Of a stretch of DNA of 64,000 nucleotides, positions 50,989 through 59,443 are shown in pieces. A model generated the notes under the pieces. That model had not been told where the DNA came from, ran no database searches, and saw only the letters and a program-made list of their open reading frames with translations. Location: positions 3,294,385 through 3,358,384 of the forward strand of contig NZ_KI421498.1 in assembly GCF_000473105.1 (NCBI RefSeq). The letters are read 5' to 3'. A program made the position numbers and the translations under genes. Every line of letters starts with the position of its first letter. The first letter of the stretch is position 1. This DNA is from Phaeobacter inhibens DSM 16374. Its GTDB lineage: Bacteria > Pseudomonadota > Alphaproteobacteria > Rhodobacterales > Rhodobacteraceae.

Positions 50989-52458
50989 ATGACCACAGAT
51001 ATCGCCACTCCCGACCTTCTTGATCGCTTCAGCGCGTCACTTGCCGGGGCTGAGTGTCTGGACCGGCTGCGGGCCGGTGTCATTGGTGAAGGGGCGGAAC
51101 TGCCAGGGCCGAATGGGCCGGTGACGATGATCTATGCCGATTATGTCGCCTCTGGCCGCGCCCTGCGGCAGGTTGAGGACTTTGTTCTGACGGAGGTGCT
51201 GCCGTTCTATGCCAACAGCCACACCGAGGCGTCTTATTGCGGCAGCTTCATGACCCGGCTGCGTGGCGCAGCACGGCAGACAATTGCGCGGATCTGCGGT
51301 GCGGATGATCGCTTTGCCACGGTGTTTACCGGATCGGGTGCAACGGCGGGCCTGAACCGGCTGGTGCATCTGCTGGGGGTTTCCGGCGCGGTGGCTGCGG
51401 GGCAGACGCCTCTGGTGATCCTTGGCCCTTATGAGCATCATTCCAACATCCTGCCGTGGCGCGAAAGCGGCGCCGAAGTGGTGGAGATTGCCGAAGCGGC
51501 CGAGGGCGGGCCGGACATGGCGGAGCTGGAGGCGGTCTTGCAGCGGGCGGCGGGCGGCGACCGCCTGATCGTGGGGGCGTTTTCAGCGGCGTCAAATGTG
51601 ACAGGGATTGTTACCGACACCGATGCGGTCAGCCGTCTGCTGCGCCAGTACGGCGCGCGGGTGGTCTGGGATTACGCCGGTGGTGGGCCCTATCTGCCGA
51701 TGGATATGTCTGCGGGTACCGATGCCGAGAAGGACGCGATTGTATTTTCAGCCCATAAGTTCCTGGGCGGGCCGGGGGCGTCTGGCGTGATGATCCTGCG
51801 CAAGGCTGCGGTGGCAAGCACACGCCCGACGCTGCCCGGTGGCGGCACCGTGAAATTTGTCTCCCCCTGGCGGCATGATTACGCGGATGATCTTGCCGCG
51901 CGGGAAGAGGCGGGCACGCCCAATGTTGTGGGTGATATCCGGGCCGCGCTGTGCCTCCTGGTGAAGGAGGCGATGGGTCAGGCGTTTATGGACCGGCGGC
52001 AGGAAGAGCTGCGCCAGCGGGCGCTGGCGGCCTGGCAGGATCTGCCCAATCTGCAAATCCTCGGCAATCCGAACGCAAGGCAGAAGCTGCCGATCTTCTC
52101 GTTTCAGGTGCAGGATCCCGAGACCGGCGCGCCGATCCACCAGCAACTGTTCACCCGCATGCTGTCGGATCACTACGGGGTGCAGGCCCGTGGCGGCTGC
52201 GCCTGTGCGGGGCCTTATGCGCATCGGCTGCTGAATATCGGGCAGGGGCAGTCCTGCGCTATGCGCGCGGCCATTTTGGACGGGCAGGAGATCGAGAAGC
52301 CCGGCTGGACGCGGCTCAATTTCTCCGCCACGCTGAGCGATGAGAAAGCCGATGCAATCATCCACGCGGTGCGCGACCTTGCACAGGATCCGCAGCGGTT
52401 CTGCGAGGGCTACAACGTCGATACCTCTACTGCGCGCTTTGCGCCGAAGGTGGCATAA
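50989..52458 (+). CDS. class V PLP-dependent aminotransferase / cysteine desulfurase-like protein
   Basis: 489 residues, longer than SufS/IscS (about 400). The PLP Lys is in IVFSAHKFLGGPGASGVM, with ILGPYEHHSNILPW and the Asp in VVWDYAGGGPY upstream. A Cys-rich block ARGGCACAGPYAHRLL occupies the position of the desulfurase active-site Cys. The reaction is unknown; desulfurase, C-S lyase or kynureninase-like chemistry are all possible. The ATG at 50989 follows AAGAGGA. Coupled to the next gene by TAATG. Confidence 0.8.
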   Translation: MTTDIATPDLLDRFSASLAGAECLDRLRAGVIGEGAELPGPNGPVTMIYADYVASGRALRQVEDFVLTEVLPFYANSHTEASYCGSFMTRLRGAARQTIARICGADDRFATVFTGSGATAGLNRLVHLLGVSGAVAAGQTPLVILGPYEHHSNILPWRESGAEVVEIAEAAEGGPDMAELEAVLQRAAGGDRLIVGAFSAASNVTGIVTDTDAVSRLLRQYGARVVWDYAGGGPYLPMDMSAGTDAEKDAIVFSAHKFLGGPGASGVMILRKAAVASTRPTLPGGGTVKFVSPWRHDYADDLAAREEAGTPNVVGDIRAALCLLVKEAMGQAFMDRRQEELRQRALAAWQDLPNLQILGNPNARQKLPIFSFQVQDPETGAPIHQQLFTRMLSDHYGVQARGGCACAGPYAHRLLNIGQGQSCAMRAAILDGQEIEKPGWTRLNFSATLSDEKADAIIHAVRDLAQDPQRFCEGYNVDTSTARFAPKVA

Positions 52459-53237
52459 TGTGCCGTCTGCTCGCCTGGAACGGGGCCCCGCGCTACCTTG
52501 AGGATCTGGTATTTGTGCCGGAACATTCGCTGGTGCATCAATGCCGCAACGCGCTGATCTGCAAGACGCCGATCAATGCTGATGGGTTTGGTATGGCCTG
52601 GTATTCGGACCGGCCCGAACCCTGTCTGTATAAGGATACTCACCCGGCCTGGTCTGATCCCAATCTGGCGCAGATTTCGCGCCATACCAAAACCGGGCTG
52701 TTCCTGGCCCATGTGCGCGCCTCGACCGGAACCGCGACTTCGCGCAACAATTGTCACCCTTTTGCCAGCGGCAAGTGGAGCTTTATGCACAATGGTCAGG
52801 CCGGCGGGCATATGATGTTCCGCAAGCGGCTGGACACGATGATCCCCGATGCGTTTTACGATCATCGTCTGGGCGGCACGGAGAGCGAGGCGATATTCCT
52901 CATTGCCCTTGGTCTGGGGCTGAATGCCGACCCCATCGGGGCGGTGGCTGCCGCCGTACAGCAGGTTGAGGCCGTCTCGCGTGATCATGGCACCACGCCG
53001 CATATGCGCTTTGGCGCCTGCTGGTCCGATGGTACCCGGCTTTACGCGGCGCGCTATGCGTCCGACCGGCACGCGCCGAGCCTCTATTATAGGGTCTACA
53101 AGGAAGGGGTGATTGTCACCTCTGAACCGTTGGACAGTGATACTGGCAGCTGGATTGAGGTGCAGCCGAACCGCGCACTGGTGGTTGAGGGGGGCGAGGT
53201 CATGGACCTGCCATTCACCACGGCCTTGGCGGCCTGA
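52458..53237 (+). CDS. class II glutamine amidotransferase domain protein (YafJ/EgtC-like)
   Basis: 259 residues. The nucleophile Cys2 follows the initiator Met (MCRLLAWNG). NADGFGMAWYS, LAHVRASTGTATSRNNCHPF, FMHNGQAGG and GGTESEAIFLIA are the glutaminase-site motifs. The domain stands alone without a synthetase, as in YafJ and EgtC. Its start overlaps the PLP enzyme's stop by one base, so the two probably work on one pathway; in ergothioneine biosynthesis a class II amidotransferase (EgtC) works with a class V PLP enzyme (EgtE), but no EgtB or EgtD is seen here. Confidence 0.85.
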   Translation: MCRLLAWNGAPRYLEDLVFVPEHSLVHQCRNALICKTPINADGFGMAWYSDRPEPCLYKDTHPAWSDPNLAQISRHTKTGLFLAHVRASTGTATSRNNCHPFASGKWSFMHNGQAGGHMMFRKRLDTMIPDAFYDHRLGGTESEAIFLIALGLGLNADPIGAVAAAVQQVEAVSRDHGTTPHMRFGACWSDGTRLYAARYASDRHAPSLYYRVYKEGVIVTSEPLDSDTGSWIEVQPNRALVVEGGEVMDLPFTTALAA

Positions 53238-53408
53238 TCCAACCCCGGCGCGGGCGGGAGAGCAGCGCCAGCGCGTTGGTGGGCTGGGAGAGCAAAGCGC
53301 GGTTGACTATCGGCGCGTTGCGGCGCAACCCTGTGGCGAAAATGGACGGCGATACCGGAGCGGCCCAAGGCGGCCGGGGCGTCGCTCGTCGCCGCTGTCG
53401 GAGGAACC

Positions 53409-54161
53409 ATGTCGCGCGAGGCCCCCCCAACCTATCCGCTGATCCGCAATGTCGGGCTGTCGGGAATGCTGGTCAGTTTTGGTGATCAGCTGGATGAGGC
53501 CACCAATCGGGCCACGCTTGCCTTTCGCAGTGCGGTCAATGCGTTGGGGCTGAGCGGCGTGGTGGAAACTGCGACCTCTTTGGCCTCGGTTTTTGTGCGC
53601 TTTGATGCGGTGGCGCTGCCGCATGATCGGTTGCGCGGGGCGCTGGCAGATCTGTTGCTGACCCGGGATTGGTATCAGGCGCCGCTTCCGGATGGGCGGC
53701 GGTTCTGGCGGGTGCCGACGGTGTACGGCACTGAGCTCGCACCACAGCTGGCAGAGGCGGCGGATCTGGCAGGGTTGAGCGAGGCGGCTGCGATTGAGGA
53801 GCTGGGCGCGGCGCGGGTTCGGGTGCTGACCATCGGATTTGCGCCGGGGCAGCCCTATCTTGGGACGTTGGGCGAAAACTGGGATATCCCGCGACAGAGC
53901 GAAGTCACTCCGCAGGTGCCGGTTGGCGCACTGGTGCTGGCGATCCGGCAGTTCGTGCTGTTTTCAACCGCATCACCAACCGGCTGGCGCCATGTCGGGC
54001 AGACCGGTCTGACGCTGTTTCAGCCGGAGGCTGCCGACCCCTTTGCGTTGCGCGCGGGGGATGAGCTGCAGTTTGAACCGGTGAGCCGCGCGGCGTTTTT
54101 GCGGTTGCGGGACAGCGGCGCCGAACAGGGCGGTGCAATTGTCAGCGAGGTCACATCATGA
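53409..54161 (+). CDS. pxpB: 5-oxoprolinase subunit PxpB (KipI/allophanate hydrolase subunit 1 family)
   Basis: 250 residues. Cyclophilin-like subunit of the ATP-dependent 5-oxoprolinase PxpABC, which opens 5-oxoproline to glutamate. Seen: LIRNVGLSGMLVSFGD, the loop TIGFAPGQPYLG and the His-containing WRHVGQT near the C-terminus. First gene of pxpBCA; a 171-bp gap separates it from the amidotransferase gene. The stop overlaps the pxpC start by ATGA. Confidence 0.92.
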   Translation: MSREAPPTYPLIRNVGLSGMLVSFGDQLDEATNRATLAFRSAVNALGLSGVVETATSLASVFVRFDAVALPHDRLRGALADLLLTRDWYQAPLPDGRRFWRVPTVYGTELAPQLAEAADLAGLSEAAAIEELGAARVRVLTIGFAPGQPYLGTLGENWDIPRQSEVTPQVPVGALVLAIRQFVLFSTASPTGWRHVGQTGLTLFQPEAADPFALRAGDELQFEPVSRAAFLRLRDSGAEQGGAIVSEVTS

Positions 54162-55214
54162 GGGCGCTGCGGGTTCTGCGGATCGGCCCCTCCTGCACGG
54201 TGCAGGACCGGGGCCGGGTTGGCTACCTCGGGCAGGGGCTGTCGCAGGGCGGCGCGGCGGATACGCTGGCGCTGGCCGAAGGCGCGGCGCTGTTGCGACA
54301 GGATGCCGGGCTTGCAGCGCTGGAGATGGCCGGGATAGGCGGACAGTTCGAGGCGAGCGCGTCGATGCGGATCGCCCTGACCGGCGCTGAGATGGTGGCA
54401 ACGCTGGACGGTACGCCGCTGGTCTGGAATGCCTCGCACCGGATTGAGCCGGGGCAGCGGTTGGAGATCGGTGCCGCAAAACGGGGCGTTTACGGATATC
54501 TGCATGTGGGGGGCGGGTTTGCCACGCATATGCAGCTGGGCGCGCGGGCGGCGCATCTGGTGGCGGCCCTTGGCGCGCCGGTGGCCGAAGGCGATACACT
54601 GCCGGTGGGAGCTGAGGTGCTGCCGGCGGCGCGGCAGGTCACGGGGTTGGGGGCTGCGCGTGGCGGACCGGTTTTCCGGCGGGGAGCTGCGGCTGGTCGA
54701 AAGTTTCCAGTCTGATTTGTTCCCAGCCGAGGTGCGCCGTCGCTTTGCCGAGACGCCCTTCACACCGGGGCGGCGCGCCAGTCGCATGGCGTTGCAGCTG
54801 ATGTCCGAGGGGGCCGGATTTGCTGCTGAAGGGCAGCTGAATGTGCTGTCGGAGATCATTGTCCCGGGAGATGTACAGATGACGGGCGATGGCCGCCCGT
54901 TCCTGCTGCTGCGCGAGGCACAGACCACCGGGGGCTACCCACGGATCGGTACGGTTCTGCCCTGCGATCTGTCGCGGGCGGTTCAGGCGGCAGCTGGGGC
55001 TGTGCTGCGGTTTCGCTGGGTCACGCTTGAGGAAGGGCTGGCCCAGCAGGCCGCCCATGAGGCCGCTGTTGCGGGGCTGCCCTCTGCCTGCCACCCGTTG
55101 TTGCGCGATCCGGCTGATATGGCTGACCTTCTGTCCTATCAGTTGATTGGTGGCGTGGTTTCCGCCGCAGCGGATCCTTTTGAACCCCGAAATGAGCCTG
55201 GAGCTGAGACATGA
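54158..55214 (+). pseudogene. pxpC: pxpC (5-oxoprolinase subunit C) interrupted by a frameshift
   Basis: The N-terminal part (54158 to about 54675) and the C-terminal part (to 55214) are both clear PxpC/biotin-dependent carboxyltransferase-like sequence, but lie in different frames. The first starts LRIGPSCTVQDRGRVGYLG and includes YGYLHVGGGFATHMQLG; the second includes LRLVESFQSDLFPAEVRRRF and LLREAQTTGGYPRIG. The switch is near a TTTT run (54672-54675) or GGGG run (54681-54684); removing one base there restores a single protein of about 351 residues. The first frame stops at 54715. Either a real mutation or a sequencing error; flanking ATGA overlaps with pxpB and pxpA are intact. Confidence 0.8.
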
Positions 55215-55984
55215 GCAAGACCGTCGATCTGAACGCCGATATGGGCGAGAGCTTTGGCCCCTGGACCATGGGAGATGATGCCGCGCTGCTGGAGGTTGTC
55301 TCCTCGGCGAATATCGCCTGCGGCTTTCATGCGGGGGATCCGGATGTGATGGCGGCGACCATGGCGCGGGCCCGCGATCACGGGGTGGGGATTGGCGCGC
55401 ATCCGGGGTTTGATGATCTTCAGGGCTTTGGCCGCCGCAGGATGCAGGTGCCACAGGATACGCTGGCCAATCTGATCCGCTACCAGCTGGGCGCGGCGCA
55501 GGGCATGGCGCGGGCGGCGGGCACTGAGGTGCGGCACCTGAAGTTGCATGGGGCGCTGTCCAATATGGCCTCAGTGGATCATGCCATGGCGCGGGCCTGC
55601 TACGAGGCGGCGTTGGAGCTGGACCCGGATCTGATCATCATGGTGCTGGCGGCCACCGCCATGGAAGAGGTGGTGCGCGAGCTGGGCTGCAACTGGTGCG
55701 GTGAGATCTTTGCCGACCGGGCCTATAATGATGACGGGACGCTGGTGGACCGGTCGCTGCCGGGTGCGGTGATCCACGATCCGGCGCTTGCCGGGCCGCG
55801 CATCCTTCAAATGGTGCAAGAGGGGGCAATCATCACCGAAAGCGGCGCACGCATCCCCACCGCCATCGACACGATCTGCCTGCATGGGGATACGCCCACA
55901 GCGGTTGAGCTGGCGCGCGCGGTGCGTCGGGCACTGTCTGAGGGCGGTATTGAGGTTCGGGCTTTTGACGGGCGGCGGGGTTAG
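55211..55984 (+). CDS. pxpA: 5-oxoprolinase subunit PxpA (LamB/YcsF family)
   Basis: 257 residues. DLNADMGESFGPW at the N-terminus, NIACGFHAGDPDVM with the conserved His, GIGAHPGFDDLQGFGRR, and VRHLKLHGALSNMA are the family motifs. TIM-barrel-like subunit of the oxoprolinase. Starts by ATGA overlap with pxpC, whose frameshift might reduce translation of this gene through loss of coupling. Last gene of the unit. Confidence 0.94.
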   Translation: MSKTVDLNADMGESFGPWTMGDDAALLEVVSSANIACGFHAGDPDVMAATMARARDHGVGIGAHPGFDDLQGFGRRRMQVPQDTLANLIRYQLGAAQGMARAAGTEVRHLKLHGALSNMASVDHAMARACYEAALELDPDLIIMVLAATAMEEVVRELGCNWCGEIFADRAYNDDGTLVDRSLPGAVIHDPALAGPRILQMVQEGAIITESGARIPTAIDTICLHGDTPTAVELARAVRRALSEGGIEVRAFDGRRG

Positions 55985-56016
55985 GCGGCGTCAATGTGGA
56001 TTGGATGTTGATTTTA

Positions 56017-56030
56017 GTGATTTAAATCAA
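56017..56030. promoter_or_regulatory. FNR/CRP-like site upstream of the reductive dehalogenase gene
   Basis: GTGAT-TTAA-ATCAA differs from the FNR consensus TTGAT-N4-ATCAA at one position; it also contains the palindrome TGATTTAAATCA. The centre is about 110 bp before the ATG at 56134, in an AT-rich intergenic region. Confidence 0.55.
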
Positions 56031-56133
56031 TGAATTAATCTAAATATTGATAGTATTGGATTTTGGAGCCTATCCCTGGCACGGATTTCTGGGATAAACC
56101 TGTGGCAGCCTTTTGCTGCAACAGGATCCGCCT

Positions 56134-59100
56134 ATGTCCCTCCGTTTGTTTTCGACCCGGTCCCGCCCGATACATATGGGACCGTTTCCGATGGAGCGGG
56201 TGCAGCCGGGCCCGATGCCAGATCTTGCGGCAGTGCCGCCGTTTCAGCCGCTGAATTTCCGACGGGCTGATATGCCCAGCTCCATCGTCAATGCGATGGG
56301 CGAGTATCAGGCGATGATGGATGCGATCCGCGACGGGCTGGTCAACAAGGCGCAGGCTGACTGTCCGAGCGACCCGCAGGAGCGGGCCGACCATATCAAG
56401 GCCTTTGGCTATTTCAGCGATGCCGCAATGGTGGGGATCGGGCCGCTACCCGCATCGGCCCGCCTGGCACAGCCCTATCGCAACCCGGACATCGACCGGC
56501 TGTCCCATGATCTGAAGACCCGCCAGACCAAGACACTGGCTTCGGGCATCGACATGATCATGGCGGATCTGCGCGATGCGATGGAGGCGCCGCCGACCAC
56601 GATTGGCGATCACACCCATTCGATTGTCTTTCTCTATGATATGCCCCGCGATCCGCGTCCGGATGAGGCGGGATGTGACTGGCTGGAGGGGGCCGAGCGT
56701 CACCGCGCCTGTCTGCGGGCCTCGGAGACGGCGGTGGTGCTGGCGAATTACATCCGCCTGCTGGGCTGGGATGCAAAGGCGCATACCGGCACCTCGGCGG
56801 ATGTGGATCTCAATCAGCTGACCGTTGCTGCGGGGCTTGCCACGGTTGAGGACGGCAAGCTGGTGAACCCCTATCTGGGCACACGGTTTGGTGTGGCGGT
56901 GGTGACCACCGATTTTGAGATGGCGCGCGACCGGCCGCTGTTGCCGCAGGATCTGCAACCGGTGATGCAGGTCAAAGGGCCGAAATGGTGGCTGGGGATC
57001 GGGTCGGAACGTTCAGCGCTGAATGGTGATCCTTTTGCCCGCCGCGATTTCCGCGATGGGCCGCATCCGTTTGAGACGCTGAAGCGGGTCGCGGATCCCA
57101 CCACCTATATAGATGAGGCCCGTGTGGCGCGGGTGCCCAAACGCGCCGATATGTTTGCCCGCAGCCAGTTCGGCGACATGGGCAAGACCAATCAGACGGC
57201 GGCAACCGGCGGGTTTTATGTGCGCAAGGCCGCGCCTTCGATGGCGCAGCGGCGGATGCTGGGGGCTTTTGTGCTGCTGCAGGATGGCGCGCCCGCCCCG
57301 CAGGCTCCGCGCCCCACAGATGCGGAGCGCAACGCCGCCAATATCAAGGCGGCGAGCTATTGGCTGGGGATTGATGCGGTGGGGATCAGCCGCTGCCCGG
57401 ATTGGACCTGGTACAGCCATGACGCCACCGGCGCCGAGATCCACCCGGAGCATGATCAGGCGATTTCGATGATTGTCGATCAGGGCTTTGACACGACAGA
57501 AGGCACCTCTGGGGATGACTGGATTGCGGTGGCGCAGTCCATGCGGGCCTACCTGCGGTTTTCGTTGCTGGGCGGTGTGATTGCGCGCCAGATCCGCAAC
57601 CTCGGCTACAAGGCGAAGGCCCATACGGTGATGGATGGCGAGGTTTTGCAACCGCCCCTACTGCTGCTGTCGGGGCTGGGCGAGGTCAGCCGGATTGGTG
57701 AGGTGATCCTGAACCCCTTCCTTGGGCCGCGCCTGAAGTCGGGGGTTGTGACCACCGATATGCCGATGGCCCATGACAAGCCGATCGATTTCGGCCTGCA
57801 GGCGTTTTGCGAGGCTTGCAACAAATGTGCGCGCGAATGCCCGTCGGGGGCCATCACCGCAGGGCCGAAGCTGATGTTCAATGGCTATGAGATCTGGAAA
57901 TCGGACAGCCAGAAATGCACCACCTATCGGATTACCACGCCCGGCGGGGCGATGTGTGGGCGGTGTATGAAGACCTGCCCCTGGAACCTGGAGGGCATAT
58001 TCAAGGAAAAACCCTTCCGCTGGGCGGCGATGAATATGCCATCGGCGGCGCCTGCGCTTGCGCGGCTGGATGACATGGTCGGCAATGGCGAGATGAACCC
58101 GGCCAAGAAATGGTGGTGGGATCTGGAACTGGAGGAAGACGGCGGCTATCGCCCGACGCGCCATCCGGTCAATGCGCGCGCGCTGCAGAAGGATCTGGAT
58201 CTGCGCTATGAGGATCAGACGCTGGCGGTGTACCCCGCACATCTGGCGCCGCACCCCTGGCCATATCCGTTCCCGATGGACCGGGAGGCGGGGATTGAGG
58301 CCTATCAGGCAATGATCACCGCCGAAGAGTACAAAGCCCGCCGGGCGCGGGGCGAAACCGGTGATTGGGATCACATCTATAGCAATGACGACGACAGCCC
58401 CGTGTTGCGGGTTGAGGTGTCCAACGTGGAGGTGATGAGTAGCGGCGTCACCAAATACGAATTCAAGAGTCTCGACGGCAGCCCCTTGCCCGAATGGACG
58501 GCAGGGGCGCATCTGGACATCGTGGTCGCGCCTGAATTTTTGCGGCAGTATTCCATGTCCGGCGATCCGGCGGATCGGTCGAAATATCAGATCGGAGTGT
58601 TGCGTGAGGATGTGGGACGAGGGGGATCGAAGCTGCTCCACCGGATTTTCACTAAGGGACGGCGGGTCTTTATCTCCAAACCGATCAACCATTTCCCACT
58701 GGTGGAGGAGGCCAGCCGCAGTTTCCTGATGGGGGGCGGCATCGGGGTGACACCGATGATTGCGATGGCGCATCGTCTACATGCGTTGGGACAGCCGTTT
58801 GAGCTGCATTACTCCGTGCCCTCGCGCAAGGACGCAGGCTACCTGAATGATCTGGCAGCGATGCCTTGGGCCGAGCATGTGCACATCCATGTCTCGGATG
58901 AGGGCAGCCGCGCCGATCTGGATAGATTGCTGGCAGGGTGTCAGGACGGCTGGCATGTCTACACCTGCGGGCCGGACCGCTACATGAGCGGCGTGATGGA
59001 GGCGGCAGAGCGGCAGGGCTTCGCTGAGGAGGCGCGCCATCTGGAGTATTTTTCCGTGCCGGAGGTGCCGGAGTATGAAAACTACGACTTCACCCTGAAA

Positions 59101-59349
59101 CTCGCGCGCTCCGGTCGCAGCCTACATGTGCCAGCGGAGAAGACCGCCACGGATGTGCTGGCGGAGAACGGCATTCATATTGATGTGAAATGCTCTGACG
59201 GGATCTGCGGCGTGTGCAAATGCGGGCTGGTGTCAGGCGAGGTGGAGCACCGCGATTTTGTCCTGTCCAAGGCGCAGCGCAAAGAGGCGGTGATCCTGTG
59301 CCAGTCGCGGGCGGTGGAGAAAGATGGCGTGATCGAGGTCGATCTTTGA
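56134..59349 (+). CDS. self-sufficient cobalamin-dependent reductive dehalogenase fused to an FMN/NAD reductase and 2Fe-2S ferredoxin
   Basis: 1071 residues. Residues about 80-275 are a degenerate copy and 400-550 the intact copy of the cobalamin-binding nitroreductase-like domain. Two 4Fe-4S clusters follow: Cys559/562/565/569 (CEACNKCAREC) and Cys595/608/611/615. Residues 750-975 are a ferredoxin-reductase-like module with RQYSMSG (flavin), GGGIGVTPM (NAD) and CGPDRYM. Residues 985-1071 are a plant-type 2Fe-2S domain (Cys1020, 1025, 1028, 1056). No Tat signal and no membrane anchor gene rdhB, so a soluble catabolic enzyme like BhbA of Comamonas (bromo-hydroxybenzoate dehalogenase). It would use NAD(P)H directly to remove halogen, probably from a halogenated phenol. 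The ATG at 56134 is preferred over an upstream TTG. Confidence 0.88.
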   Translation: MSLRLFSTRSRPIHMGPFPMERVQPGPMPDLAAVPPFQPLNFRRADMPSSIVNAMGEYQAMMDAIRDGLVNKAQADCPSDPQERADHIKAFGYFSDAAMVGIGPLPASARLAQPYRNPDIDRLSHDLKTRQTKTLASGIDMIMADLRDAMEAPPTTIGDHTHSIVFLYDMPRDPRPDEAGCDWLEGAERHRACLRASETAVVLANYIRLLGWDAKAHTGTSADVDLNQLTVAAGLATVEDGKLVNPYLGTRFGVAVVTTDFEMARDRPLLPQDLQPVMQVKGPKWWLGIGSERSALNGDPFARRDFRDGPHPFETLKRVADPTTYIDEARVARVPKRADMFARSQFGDMGKTNQTAATGGFYVRKAAPSMAQRRMLGAFVLLQDGAPAPQAPRPTDAERNAANIKAASYWLGIDAVGISRCPDWTWYSHDATGAEIHPEHDQAISMIVDQGFDTTEGTSGDDWIAVAQSMRAYLRFSLLGGVIARQIRNLGYKAKAHTVMDGEVLQPPLLLLSGLGEVSRIGEVILNPFLGPRLKSGVVTTDMPMAHDKPIDFGLQAFCEACNKCARECPSGAITAGPKLMFNGYEIWKSDSQKCTTYRITTPGGAMCGRCMKTCPWNLEGIFKEKPFRWAAMNMPSAAPALARLDDMVGNGEMNPAKKWWWDLELEEDGGYRPTRHPVNARALQKDLDLRYEDQTLAVYPAHLAPHPWPYPFPMDREAGIEAYQAMITAEEYKARRARGETGDWDHIYSNDDDSPVLRVEVSNVEVMSSGVTKYEFKSLDGSPLPEWTAGAHLDIVVAPEFLRQYSMSGDPADRSKYQIGVLREDVGRGGSKLLHRIFTKGRRVFISKPINHFPLVEEASRSFLMGGGIGVTPMIAMAHRLHALGQPFELHYSVPSRKDAGYLNDLAAMPWAEHVHIHVSDEGSRADLDRLLAGCQDGWHVYTCGPDRYMSGVMEAAERQGFAEEARHLEYFSVPEVPEYENYDFTLKLARSGRSLHVPAEKTATDVLAENGIHIDVKCSDGICGVCKCGLVSGEVEHRDFVLSKAQRKEAVILCQSRAVEKDGVIEVDL

Positions 59350-59386
59350 CAGCGGAGGCTTGAGTCGGCGCGCGCCCAGATGTTTC

Positions 59387-59412
59387 GGGCCGCGTCACAG
59401 ATGGCGCGGCCC
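59387..59412. terminator. hairpin between the dehalogenase and bphP genes
   Basis: Perfect 8-bp stem GGGCCGCG / CGCGGCCC with a ten-base loop in the 94-bp gap between convergent genes. No T run. Confidence 0.5.
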
Positions 59413-59443
59413 GGTCGCTGTCACAGAGGGGTTGGCACCCCGA

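Noticed and set aside
54429..54670. Start of the second pxpC frame as an independent gene
   Set aside because: Its first 80 residues are a shadow of the first pxpC frame; only the part after the switch resembles PxpC.
56134..59349. Epoxyqueuosine reductase (QueG) as identity of the cobalamin protein
   Set aside because: QueG is about 350 residues and lacks the domain duplication, the reductase module and the C-terminal ferredoxin.
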